Assembly: GCA_027946365.1 (NCBI GenBank)
Contig: JAPEUQ010000004.1
Span: 372,001-436,000 of the forward strand
DNA: 64,000 bases
DNA from: Kalmusia sp. IMI 367209
Lineage: Eukaryota; Ascomycota; Dothideomycetes; Pleosporales; Didymosphaeriaceae
Direction of reading: 5' to 3'
This document shows, in pieces, positions 9,883 through 20,648 of the stretch. The position numbers and the translations under genes are program-made. Within the stretch, counting starts at the first letter, position 1, and each line of letters opens with the position of its first letter. The notes under the pieces were generated by a model. The model saw only the letters and a list, made by a program, of their open reading frames with translations. It had not been told where the DNA came from and did not search any database.

Positions 9883-11529
9883 ATGACAAGGAATCAAGAA
9901 GATGAAGACTATAAGCATGGCTATCACGCGCAGCCGAAGTTCATAGGAGGACCTCAAGTTCAGATGAGGAGCGCATCGTTGCCGAGGGACAAGGAGAAGG
10001 CGCCTACCTATCCAAACCCACGTAACATACAGCAAATGATACATCACAGAGACTCGTCTCTTCCACCTCGCCGAGCTCCCCCAGTATCTCCGTCCACCCA
10101 ATACGGTAATTCGCAGAGAGCTCAGCTTAACAAAGTGGAGCCCCACATTCCCTCACCGCACGATCCAATAGTACAACAATTCATTGCAAAAACAGTGAAG
10201 GAAGCATGGGACAAATGGGGCTCTCAATCTTGTCACGTTCTCGGTGCTATAGGTCGAGTAGCGAATGACAAAGTAGATGTTGAAACTTCCTATGTTGTTA
10301 CCGCATCACGACCGCGCGCCAACACCAGGCTTCGACTCCTTCGTAGGAGGATGGCAATTGATGCTATTGCCGACCGTGCGGCACAGATCGCAAATCATGC
10401 CTTTACGGAGGATGCAAAGATAGAGAGTTATGAAGATGATAACGATGGTGATGACGAACGAGATGACGAGGGAAGGCTGCGCATGCAGGACCTCAAGCTG
10501 AGGCCTTTGCCAGCTATACCTTCAACTACCTTCAGGAACCCATTTTTTGCTTCGCCTTTCCAAAATCGCGCCGCTAGTTCTGATCCACCGCAGCTCTATA
10601 AGGGCAGCGACGGGCTTCGTGACAGACGCCACTTTGGTAGAGACGATCGAGGGAACTCCAGAATCATCGGAGACGTAGCGGCCACACGAAGGAGAATCCA
10701 AGAAGCCCTGCCCTCTTATACAGCCGCGCAAGCAAAACGTCTCAAGAATCAAAAGCGGGAGCTAGAAAGTTCCCGATCACCCTCAAGCAAAGGAAGTCCC
10801 AGTCCCAGGCCCTGGCCAAAGAGCCCGCGTGTCCCGACAAAAAATCACGACCGCAGCCCTAGCCTCGAACATGTACGCGCAAAGACCTCACCGCTTCCCG
10901 CAAACCGCTTCACGTCCTTGCGAACCCACAGCGAAAGCCCCAAGCGCTCGCGCACCCGCCTCCGTAAGCATCGCGCCCGCCTCTCCGACGGTAACGCCTC
11001 AGCGCCTCCCACCACTCTACATCTACAGTCCGAACCCGAAAGCAGCACCGAACCAAATACCTATCAGAGAGGCATCGAAAGAGGTCGAACCCGCCTCCGC
11101 AAAGGCAGTCCTGCCGCCCTCATCGCGCCGCCCCCCAGATATCCCTCGCAAACAAGCACCGAAGACGAGATTGCGCTCCGCGAACGCAGTCCCCTACCCA
11201 CGATATCGAACCCAGTGCTTCAGGCCAGCACGCAGCCGATTGCGATACCGAGCGTGTGCTTACCGAAAGGCAGTCCGACACTGCAGGGTGCTAGTACCGC
11301 GCCTATGACGCCGAGTCCCCTGGCGACGGAGCAGAAGCGTTCAGCATCAGAAGGGTCGTCGCCTGGTAAGCTCGATATCGAGCGGCCTGAGCTAGCTGTT
11401 GATCGCGCGAGCAGAAGGGTGGAGATAGGTTCGCGGACGAGGGACGGTCCTGGGCTGAAGACTATGATTATTGACGGGTTTCGGAACCTAGACTTGGATG
11501 CAGAGTACAAGTCGGATGCGGATGGATAG
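9883..11529 (+). CDS. Hypothetical basic, largely disordered protein
   Basis: A single uninterrupted frame of 548 codons, which is unlikely by chance and has coding-like composition. A short ordered segment near residues 95-175 (KTVKEAWDKWGSQ through RMAIDAIADRAAQ) looks helical. An acidic run follows at about 185-205 (EDDNDGDDERDDEG). The rest is rich in Ser, Pro, Arg and Lys, with repeated RTRLRK or NTRLRL motifs around residues 145, 360 and 405 and many SP sites that could be phosphorylated. No catalytic domain, signal peptide or membrane helix is seen. A nuclear or scaffold role would fit the composition, but that is a guess. The nearest neighbours give no functional hint. Confidence 0.62.
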   Translation: MTRNQEDEDYKHGYHAQPKFIGGPQVQMRSASLPRDKEKAPTYPNPRNIQQMIHHRDSSLPPRRAPPVSPSTQYGNSQRAQLNKVEPHIPSPHDPIVQQFIAKTVKEAWDKWGSQSCHVLGAIGRVANDKVDVETSYVVTASRPRANTRLRLLRRRMAIDAIADRAAQIANHAFTEDAKIESYEDDNDGDDERDDEGRLRMQDLKLRPLPAIPSTTFRNPFFASPFQNRAASSDPPQLYKGSDGLRDRRHFGRDDRGNSRIIGDVAATRRRIQEALPSYTAAQAKRLKNQKRELESSRSPSSKGSPSPRPWPKSPRVPTKNHDRSPSLEHVRAKTSPLPANRFTSLRTHSESPKRSRTRLRKHRARLSDGNASAPPTTLHLQSEPESSTEPNTYQRGIERGRTRLRKGSPAALIAPPPRYPSQTSTEDEIALRERSPLPTISNPVLQASTQPIAIPSVCLPKGSPTLQGASTAPMTPSPLATEQKRSASEGSSPGKLDIERPELAVDRASRRVEIGSRTRDGPGLKTMIIDGFRNLDLDAEYKSDADG

Positions 11530-12641
11530 TTGGAGCAATGCAAGGCGGTAATGATCAACTCGAATGGTCGATGCCATGTTGTGACTCTCCCAAAGCAGAC
11601 AAATGACTAGAGAACTGTACCACCTTCCCACTCCGCACCTCGTCAACCCGTACACAAACAGACCTTGTCGAGCGCCTGCATGTCCAAACCTAGCTCTTGT
11701 GCCCTTACTTGTCGGCCACTCACCTCCCATCAGCCCACCTCTAGCCTCTACTCTGAACGCATGCACATAGCCCTATTTTGTGTCCGACCCCATGACATCA
11801 CGCTGCTTGGAGGGGGCGCCCGCTCGCTCGCCACCAGCGTGGCTGTGGAGCTGTCTTACTTTGACACGTTTGTGGACGATCTGACTGCGCACAGCAGCGC
11901 CCATGTTTCAGGTTTCGAGCTAACGCCGTAGCGAGCGGTCTTGCAGCGTGTCGCGCGCGCGGGGTCGAGGTGTCATTGCACGTCGTACGATGTGGTGTTG
12001 CGCCAACATGGATGGGATGCTCGCAGGGGATGGCAAGTGAGGGGTATGTGTTGAAGGCAGTTGTTGGTGAGGACCGGCGTGGGCGTGCCTTGTATCCAAT
12101 GTGAAGGAGCCAGTCTATCTCAGTGAACGCGCGTTCGATAGGATGAGCGGGATCCTCTGTGGCCGCATCGCGAAAGGAAGACGCAGGACGCAGGACGGTG
12201 GGCGGAGGGCAGGCGCACGCACGGATGGTGATGTGTATGTATTATTCTTTCATAGTTTTTTGGTAAGTCGTCTATGTATCTCAGACTCGTAGATAATTGG
12301 GGGGTGGGGTATCATCTCGCGCGCTCAAAGGCAAGAGTTCCTTTATCCAATCCGGACCAAACGAAAACAGAACCACAAAAAACGACAGACGTCGAACGAT
12401 GCATGCCCCCCGAAAACAGCCGTAGCAGAAAAACCCCTTGCGTTGATTACGATTCGATACGCTTCGACTTCCCTTACTCTTTGAACGCCATACAAATGCC
12501 ACGCTATGCGTAAAATGTCATGCGAAACTGGGACGAGCCTTGTACAGGCCGTCTCTCGTCTGTCCTGCCAATTAAATATCGTACTCGTACGTGATAATAT
12601 ACTACAATTACTCCTGCTCTTTCCAAAGCGAAACGCGACGA
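11530..12641. other. Intergenic, no supported gene
   Basis: Spacer where the disordered-protein gene and the glycosyltransferase gene converge. Short frames near 11665 and 12101 lack any recognisable feature. The 3' untranslated regions of both flanking genes should fall here. Confidence 0.5.
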
Positions 12642-13823
12642 TTATGGCAGGACGTTTTCTTTCTGTTCGGAAATGACGTTGCCGATGTTCTCGGCGAATA
12701 TGCGTTGTATCGGAAGCATAATGGCGTTCATGATGTTGTGCTGTAAATCGAGTTTGATCCTCTCTTTCTCGAACCAGTAGTGGCGGACGAATTTGCCCTC
12801 GCATTTGGAGGCTTCGACGCCGGGATAGCCGTTTGCTTCTGCGCAAGGCAGTTCCTTGACGTAGTCTTCATAATCGTAGCGGATATACTCGCCAAAAGCG
12901 GATTGCTCATGGAATTTGGGCATTTTCCAGTCGGAGCAACCCTTGTACCGCGTGTCATCAGGACATTCGTGCCAGTCCTTCAAGATTTTCATCGTGTGGC
13001 CATTGTTCTGGACGACCATGAAGCCAGTGTTGGTCAATGTGCGATTGAAACGGTCCGAGTTCAACTCCGGTTCGGCCTCCTCCCATGGATCGAGGGCCAT
13101 GGTGAAACTGTGTTTGGGCTCGATTTTCCAATAATTGAACAACCATTCAAGCGGGAGGTGTTGGAACCGAAACGTTGCGTCGGCATCGAGGAAGACAATG
13201 AACTTGTAATCTTTGATGTGCTGGGCGAGAGCCGAGGGCTTGATCCAAGTGGCATGGCGGTCTTCGAATTCGTGCGCGCGGACGAACTTGTAGTCGTAGC
13301 CGTGGATCAGCGAGTAGATGTAGTGGCTGAAGACGCCGCCCGAGACGTGATTCAGCTTGCGCCAGTCAAAGACGCCGCTGTTGAAGTCTGCCGTCGACTC
13401 CAGCTCGCGCGTCTCGAGGTCCAGAATCAGAATGTCCCGCCCCATTTTCTGGGTGTAGCGCGGGTTCCGGGGCAGCGCGAGCGAAGTCAGGTTGAAGTCC
13501 TCGCCGATGAAGGAGAAAGTCGACTCATCGGGGGCGATCTTGAGCGGCTGGTAGAGCTGGCGGATGATTTCGTGGATGCCCAATTTCGCATTGGGTTGTT
13601 CGGTCACGGTCCTGCAGCATGCTCGTTAGCCTCCGGACCATATTTCGGCTTCACATTGTCGCACGGGTGAAACGCACATCTCGACGTGGGTGGAGCCCTT
13701 TGGGAGTGAAGGCATCCGCGGCGGGCTCTGCCAGGCCAGAAAGCCCAGGACAAAGATGAGAACGAAGCCAGCGGACACAGCGAGACCGAACAGGGGCCCC
13801 CGCGGGCCGGTCGTAGGCAGCAT
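12642..13823 (-). CDS. Type II membrane glycosyltransferase with DxD motif
   Basis: Predicted exons 13823-13678 and 13611-12642 (intron 66 nt, donor GTGCGT, acceptor GCAG) give 371 residues. Residues 1-48 contain a short cytoplasmic tail and one signal-anchor helix (LFGLAVSAGFVLIFVLGFLAW), the Golgi type II layout. The lumenal part has FIVFLDADATF (about residue 190), the DxD motif that binds a nucleotide sugar through Mn2+ in GT-A enzymes, followed by NTGFMVVQN and a conserved acceptor-side region with WKMPKFHEQSAFGEY. This pattern resembles the GMA12/MNN10-type fungal mannosyl- or galactosyltransferases (GT34-like), acting in N-glycan or wall mannan extension. The exact family and donor sugar are uncertain. 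An in-frame Met farther upstream is rejected because it would push the anchor inward. Confidence 0.8.
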
Positions 13824-15022
13824 GGTGTCGGCCGGCGCGCAGAACAAAAAATCACAGAGCGTAGGAGACTTTGGGCGGCAGGCGGCGGGCGTCGAACAGG
13901 AGGCACGGGGCCTCCGCATGCTTTAAGGCGCGAAGCCAGCAAGAGATTAGGCTTGGCATCAGCGGCCAGGGCGGCGCGCCCTCAGCCCCTTGTAGCGACG
14001 GTGCTTAGCTGCAACAAGCTGCGGAAGAGAGGCGCCCCAGCCCTCGCCCGCGAATCGCCGCCCGCCAGAAGGCCAAGCGCACCGCCCGCGCGCGCAGAGC
14101 TGGCCTGGGCATCTCCAAAAGTAGCCGGCCGTTGTGGCGCATCAGACCTGGCCCACGGAACCCGGCACGCTGAGAAGATGAGAAGAAGCCTCTTGGGGCT
14201 GACGGATGCGCTGCCAACGACCCAGCGCTCTGCATTTCACCCCCCCGCCGTTCGCCGGCCAGTTCACAGGTGGCGACCTGCTTCCTTCTAGCCTTTGCGC
14301 AAGGGCACGCGGCGCCGTGGATCGTCGGGGCTGCTAGAGGGGTGGAGATCCAGACCGAAGACGAGCATGCCGCCTCGGATCAACGTGCCTCCGCCCACAG
14401 CCCCACTCGCGAACACCTACTGCGTACATCCTCCACGACACACGCGCCTCTATTCACCACCGGCCTTGCGGCACTCAGCCTCTACCCCGCGCTGGGCTTA
14501 CGACTACCCCAGGCATCACTGAGCCCACTCGGGAAGCCGTGCAAAGCGATCCCCACACGCTGGAACTCCGGTTTCATTATCAGTGCTCTTGTACTCGGCT
14601 CCAAGGCGAATTTCGTCCAAACAGCGGCCGTGACCTTCGACCCGGGCAGCAACGAGACCTTTGTGACACCCTCGCACGCAGACCAACGCGTGTGTTGCCG
14701 TCGTACCCGTGACTACAAAGGTACGTTCCGTAGGACGGGGCCCAACCCTTAACAGGACGTCACCTCTCGACATGGACGGTAAAGCCATGGACAACACTAC
14801 ATGTTCGACCGTGGCGTTGAGCTATAACATATACGCAGATTTAATGTTACGCTCTACCCACTGCGGTAAGTTAACGGAAATATGTCGTCACATCACACAT
14901 ACGGAGTGGGAGCCTTGAGAACATCTTCATTGGGCAACATACTACACTGATTCCTCCTATTCCACCACTCTCTCTTCTGGAGCTATGAACCCCTTTTAGA
15001 AGACCTTGCTTCATGTAGCGCT
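13824..15022. other. GC-rich intergenic region, no supported gene
   Basis: The GC content is high near 13.9-14.3 kb, which keeps several frames open on both strands at once. None has a domain, and the overlapping frames fit chance in GC-rich promoter DNA. The proximal part is upstream region for the glycosyltransferase; the far end is downstream of the F-box-like gene. Confidence 0.5.
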
Positions 15023-15790
15023 CTATAGCCCGTCGTATATGATGCACATGCCTTTTGGGACATACATATATTGCTCTCCTACTACACCAACGTCCCGACA
15101 ACACAACAAGAGCAGACTGTCATCGATCTGACTCATCACCGCCTCGCGTGCAGCGATCGCCTGTTGAACAGAACAATGCCGCTCCCACCATATAGCAACG
15201 CGGCTAAGAAAGCCTCGCGCAGTCGGATTATCGTGAAAATGCTGGCAAACTGCTTGAGTCACCCGCGCAACATCCCCAGCTATCAGCGACGCGCCACACA
15301 CGTCCTGTGTGAAGCTAATCGTGACGCATCGCGTACTCCTCGGCAGGTCGCGTAGGAACTTCGTCGTCAATGAGAATTGAGAGGATCTTGCAGAGCGAGT
15401 GGGCTGGCCTCGGAGTATCCGGGTGACAGGCCCAGGCTCAAAAATTCGTACTCTGGATACAGGCATGGTGAGATAAGCGTGTGGGCCTTTGATTAGGGCC
15501 TCAACTGAGTCGTCTTGCGCGTAAGCTCGCACGTGATCAAATCCAAGGGGAGGACACAGGCTTTGTGCAGCGCTCAGCTGGTTCTCAAAGTCTTGGCAGT
15601 AATCTCGCAGGACGCCATTGGCAATGTGATCGAGCTCGTCTCGGAATTGCTTGCAGACGCGGTAGAGCTTGCAGTATGATGGACTAATGTTGATGCTCGT
15701 CGCTAGATACGTATAGATGCTGTTGCGCAACTCTGCAGGGAGCCCAAAGAAAACGGAGCCATTGTTGGGAGTTTCTCGATTGTCCATCAT
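15023..15790 (-). CDS. F-box-like (LPAELRN) protein
   Basis: A 255-residue frame starting at the double ATG 15790/15787; farther upstream the open frame has no in-frame ATG. Near the N-terminus it shows GLPAELRNSIYTYL, the signature of a large family of fungal proteins that begin with an F-box-like helix bundle and are often predicted as substrate adaptors. A second short motif, KLYRVCKQFRDEL, is the usual partner of this signature. The remainder has no recognised repeat or catalytic residue. It is of the same broad type as the decayed gene at 8.6-9.6 kb but not an obvious recent copy. Function unknown. An additional upstream exon cannot be excluded. Confidence 0.66.
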   Translation of the reverse strand: MMDNRETPNNGSVFFGLPAELRNSIYTYLATSINISPSYCKLYRVCKQFRDELDHIANGVLRDYCQDFENQLSAAQSLCPPLGFDHVRAYAQDDSVEALIKGPHAYLTMPVSRVRIFEPGPVTRILRGQPTRSARSSQFSLTTKFLRDLPRSTRCVTISFTQDVCGASLIAGDVARVTQAVCQHFHDNPTARGFLSRVAIWWERHCSVQQAIAAREAVMSQIDDSLLLLCCRDVGVVGEQYMYVPKGMCIIYDGL

Positions 15791-18538
15791 GGGCCTTCGA
15801 GCTTTGTAGTGGAGAAGGGAATGATCTGTGTTGTCCAAAGCTTCGGGCAACACATACTATAGATATTTGGCTGATTGCTACCTGCGAGCATGTCCGACTC
15901 ATGTGTCCAGGCAAACATAATTACAGTTCAGTCATCCATCAGAAATCTTGCAAGCCTGGCACACATCGTCGAAGGTATAACTGCCGCCACCTTCACGACA
16001 AAGCAAACAAAAGATCAATCAGCAAGCTCTCCGACATATGCGCTCTTGATCCCTGGCAGGTCTCACACGAACATAGACAGTGATGATCGACGCTAGTTTG
16101 ACCCAAAGTTGATGTTCAGGCAAAAATTTACTGTGGTTCTCAACAATACCAACGAATCAAGCTAGTTCTACACTAGCAGAGCCTAGCAATGCGAAGATGA
16201 CATAGAACAGCAAAAAGGCAAAAACATACAACAGCGGGTATTCGCTAGTGGTCACCCACCTAACTACTAATCCGCCGGTATCTTGCTTAAATAGGGCTGA
16301 GCGAACGGGAAGCCTTGTTCTCAAGATCCTATGGTCGTATGTGACATGAGGTGATAACTGTTCGTGCTATATTGTAGTCATGTAAGCATGAGTATTCTCC
16401 TGGTCGTTCGACCACAAAAGTCCTTAATTCTACCGTATCCAGATGTCTCATTGCAGAAAACAGAAGAACGTACATAGAGTTACCACCGGTAGGTACGGAA
16501 AGGGACAAGAAAAATGGAGAAGTAGGCAACCGAAGTCCGTTCTTACCCGGCCAACGTACATGCACAGCCCTAGCCCAACCATGGCTCCAAGCGGCCTAAC
16601 GCTATCAAAGAACTAGAAGTGCAAGGTACAGTACAAAAGGCTTGCGCACGCCGCGCACATTAATCTCCAAGGACACTTCACTTCGTAACAAGGGCCTGAA
16701 GACCGGTGATGAAAATCTGTCGCTGATAGACTGTTCTGAGGTCTGAAACGAGTCAAGGTACCCTGTTGAGGTTGCGCGGAGTTAGCAAGCTAATGCGGGA
16801 CGACTTTTATAGTTAGAGCTTATAGTCTCATCATTGACCGGAGCCTCAGATCGTAACAAGAGCCCGAACGCATGTCTTCACTCCACCCGCCTTTGGAAAG
16901 TTCCAACACTGTGTTCCATATTAATCAAGGTATACCAGTGCGGTATACATACTCGTAGCCGTAGGTCTAGCAGCGTGCTGGTGGTATTCGTTAATGATGG
17001 AGGATGTGGTGGGAGTAAATTGGAGGGGCTTACACCGACGAACTTGTTCCGTGTTTAAAGAGATGAATCTTTAAGTCAGTATAGGTGCTGGAGTTCTGGT
17101 AGAAGGGAATGGAGGTAAAGTTGAGGGAAAAAAGTGTAGTGATGAAGGCGCGGTAGAGTGGGAATAAGGGGAGAGGTAAATTTACGATAAGCTTAACATT
17201 ACTATGGGAGTACTTAATTAAGTTCCAAAGTAGAGCGCTTGTATCGAGGCAGTCTGTTAGGGGTAATGGCCTATAGGAATATTATTGCATTAGGATCGTA
17301 GACCATTAAAGTTAGGAGCGGCGAAGTTAGTGGACTCGCATGTGAGGTATATCAGCTATAGTATAGGCCAAAAGTCCATATAGCTAACAGGAGATTGTAT
17401 GAAGGCTCGAAATAGTTGTATGTGGAGAAAGGTGAATAAAGAAGAGATGGACGACATAGAGTAAAGCACAGCTTTAAATAGTGTAGAGTAAACACGATCA
17501 GCTCTCCTTAAATAGTCGCCCTTCTAAAGCTAGCTGTTCGCAGGCACTGCCTCACCTTTTCGGAGAGGGTGCAGTTATAAATCGTTACACATAGTAGTAA
17601 TGGCCCAGCCTAGACTACCTAAGTAGCAAGGACATTGGAGTTCAGATTGTTCTCGACCAGCAAGATCCCGTTCTTCACTTGCAAACACTCATAATCGGCT
17701 CAATAATTTCAAGGTGAACTTATGATAGCGTTACCAAGTAGGATGCGTGTATAACTAAATAGCACTTGCGTTACAATTAATATTACAAAGAATTACCTTA
17801 TGTGCAGAATGCAACCTTCCAACTGCTCACCTATATAGCATAGATATAACGCATATCAGTTATCAAGAGCCTACTAACGGGTCTAATTGTCCTGATAATC
17901 ATCGCTTAAATGTCTCGGGACCATCCAAAGGGGATAGTCTCCACAACAGGGCTGTGCTTAGCAATCCTCCACCGGAAGTGTCTCTCCACGTACAGCCGCA
18001 ACTACAACAAAACTTGTTGGTATGGGGGTACTCAGCGAGTGGCCGCAGGGGGCAGGTTAATAGCATGTCCGAGGTCGACATATTATCACAAGCTAGACTC
18101 TTGCTTTCAGTTTGGCGTTTATGCCGTGAAGCTTAGCTGCTCAAGGAGCGGGTTTCCGGAAAACAGGAAGGCCCGCAACGGTGAACTCGAAACAGTATCA
18201 CAACAGACGGCAACCCAGGCAGGAGAAGTATCTTTCACCTCTTCAGTCGTCAGCGACTCCCCTAATATCACTGTTCACGGTAATGAGATTAGCAACGGCG
18301 CTAAGCCGATTTCGCTTAGAGCAATTCACCCTTCGCGAAGCCCGTGTACGTAGGTCAGGAAACTGAGTTCATGGTCTTGCAGGACAGAGTGCTGCTTTAT
18401 ACGTAAAGCTTGGGAAGTGGCACAGCATAGGGTAAGCAAGACCTCCAATTTTCTCGAACTGACTAAGAAAGAAAAACCCTTATCTATGGTGTCATCAGTA
18501 CAGGATCGGAAATGCTTCGCATTCAATAGGATCCCAAT
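15791..18538. other. Long gene-poor region
   Basis: About 2.7 kb with no gene I can support. From about 16.8 to 17.9 kb the plus strand is poor in C and rich in TA steps, with many stop codons in all frames, as in old decayed DNA. A 147-codon frame at 17910-18353 contains six cysteines in its first half but has no signal peptide and no family resemblance, so it is not called. No terminal repeats or transposase motifs were found. Confidence 0.45.
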
Positions 18539-19441
18539 CTAGATCCAATCTGGCTTGTTCAGTCTCTTCCCGCTCAACGTGCGTTTCGTCAAGCTCGGAC
18601 ACTTTGTATCGCTCTCACAATTACTATCCTCAATATCGATGCTATCGATTTTCCACGTCAAGCCCCCATCATCACTCGTTGGTATACTCGCGTTGGCTTT
18701 TTGGAAGTCTACCGTACTGCCCCAATTTGCAACCGGTTTCATCAAAGTAATCTCGGTTTGCACATAACTGTGCGCTGGGATGACACCTCTAGCCCCACAT
18801 TGACACTCAGTCTTAGGCCACCATTGCCAGGGTGCTTCTTGCGTAAGATTACTGATGCCCGTACCAACGGCATCCAGCTCGATTCTATTGGCGCCGTTAT
18901 AGTTCCAGCTTAGACGCGCGGCAGTCATTGGGTTCAAGGCTCGTGCTGATGCCGAATATTGTTGTGGGTCGGAATGTCGATTGTAAAGCGAAGGGAAGAG
19001 GCACCATTGATCGTCCGTCTGATCCTGTGAGTAGTAGGTTAGTCCTGTACTTCGGTGCATCACAATATGTATATGGGTGCTTACACATGCATTCCAACCT
19101 GGAGGGTACGATACTGTGAGGGTTTGGTACGTTTCCAACATAGGCACTCTATCAGACTCGTCGTCCCGGTCGCTGTTCTCCAGGGCGCTGTTGATGACCA
19201 TAACACCTTTGGATATTCTTGGAACTTCATTGACGAGCAGCATTGTCGTAACGCTCTTAATGATCGCGCCACTCTCCTTGGACCCAATACCCCACCATGC
19301 ATCGCCCATGTTCTTGTGTCCAGGTGGGAAGGGGGCCGAGCAACCCGGGAATCGGGCGATGTTACACATGCGATCTGCTCCAACAGAGGTTGAGAGAACG
19401 CATAGCGCTACGGCACTAATCTGTGTAGATTTTGAGAGCAT
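18539..19441 (-). CDS. Secreted protein of unknown function
   Basis: Predicted exons 19441-19085 and 19024-18539 give 280 residues. The 60-nt intron has donor GTAAGC, branch CTAAC and acceptor ACAG. Because its length is a multiple of three and it lacks a stop, the unspliced frame also stays open at 300 codons. The signals are strong and splicing is preferred. The N-terminus is a signal peptide (MLSKSTQISAVALCVLSTSVGA). The mature protein opens with MCNIARFPGCSAPFPPGH and GDAWWGIGS, has QTLTVSYPPGWNAC near the splice site, a tryptophan cluster APWQWWP and CQCGARG, and ends with a DDGGLTWKID segment. I do not recognise a family. Paired cysteines and secretion suggest an extracellular wall-binding or enzyme role, unproven. 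Confidence 0.7.
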   Translation of the reverse strand: MLSKSTQISAVALCVLSTSVGADRMCNIARFPGCSAPFPPGHKNMGDAWWGIGSKESGAIIKSVTTMLLVNEVPRISKGVMVINSALENSDRDDESDRVPMLETYQTLTVSYPPGWNACVSTHIHIVMHRSTGLTYYSQDQTDDQWCLFPSLYNRHSDPQQYSASARALNPMTAARLSWNYNGANRIELDAVGTGISNLTQEAPWQWWPKTECQCGARGVIPAHSYVQTEITLMKPVANWGSTVDFQKANASIPTSDDGGLTWKIDSIDIEDSNCESDTKCPSLTKRTLSGKRLNKPDWI

Positions 19442-20648
19442 TTTGCTTCGCTTGGAATGTTCTCACACTTGGGAATTATCTTCTCACTTACACTTTATAG
19501 TGTGACGTGGTTAGAGGGTGGTGAAGAAAGTATCCAAAGAGATTATAAGAGTGAAGTGAGAGCCCCGAGACGAGCAAGCTTATGATTTTGAAGTGAGGGT
19601 GGCAGCCTAGGCATGCGTGTCCTTGCCCCATGTCATAGCAATGCCAATGCTGATAGAAAAGTTCTATTCAACGGGGCAGCCAAGCAGAGAGTATTGTAAA
19701 TAGGGGTTCTTCGGGGATGTAGAATGGAACGTGGCGCTGACTCCATTCGCGAGGAGCCCTATTTGCAGAAGCTTAGGGAATGGTATGCGGATCTTGATTG
19801 GCTCATGGTAAGATTTCTTCGTACTCTTCTTGTGCAGAAAAGATTAGACTCAGCCACGGAAATACGTTGACCGATAGATGCATGCTGTACTGCGGCCCCG
19901 TGAGGAGTGAAAATCTGCCCCCAAATCAGACCCTCATTCTCCATGTCGTGCAATGTTAGCCACTTTTGTAACGATACACAACGTCATAAGGCTGAGACGC
20001 AAATAGCAACGCAGAGCACAGCCCCCCAACACCGAGTGGTTTCTACAGAATGCAGTCTTTCAGGAGAGAACATTTTTACCGATACTATATGTCATCATTC
20101 TAAGATTCATTCGAATAAGATTTGTACTTCGGAGCCTGCGAAGACCTGAGAATTGATGTGTGATACATGGATGGGGCTCCGGCACTTCCGAAATGCAGCT
20201 TGCCCAGACAAGCGACACCTAGCTTAGGCTTGCCTTCCTGCAACCTAAATAGCTCTGCCCTTAGTGCCAGCTGCTAGATTGGCCATTGTAGGCTATGCAA
20301 CAGATTCCTGACATCTTTTGCCTTATTCGCGAGGTTAGCGTTACGTATGCACACCATGTCCGATTTTAAGCCAAGCAACTTGAGCCCCACACCGTACAGA
20401 TGCTCCGCCTCGGAGAATATTTGGGCTCTTGGGGCGATTTTCCGTAACAATCGTTCAGCTCATACCACAATCACGTCCGGGCATACAATAAGCTTCTTGA
20501 TCCTCTCATCCATCATGTATCCAACCATCTCGTGCCACTACCAATTTTTTGAAAAGTTTCCTTCAAGTCATAACCTTTACTACGCACTCTCGCCTCAGTG
20601 CTTAAAAATCCCTCTGCAAGGACCAAGTTCAATTCGCACGTGCTAGTA
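19442..20648. other. Intergenic, no supported gene
   Basis: Upstream region of both the unknown secreted protein (minus strand) and the rhodopsin-like gene (plus strand). Only short frames with no domain are present; an open frame at 20347-20646 immediately before the rhodopsin-like start shows no coding features. Confidence 0.45.

Noticed and set aside
12780..13670. A 296-codon plus-strand frame opposite the glycosyltransferase
   Set aside because: It is the antisense shadow of a well-supported gene whose DxD motif and anchor read on the minus strand.
13953..14752. Several long overlapping frames on both strands
   Set aside because: They result from high GC content; none has a domain, and opposite-strand frames overlap almost fully.
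17910..18353. A 147-codon plus-strand frame with six cysteines in its first half
   Set aside because: It has no signal peptide, no family resemblance, and overlaps other frames in decayed-looking DNA; I could not find a supporting upstream exon.
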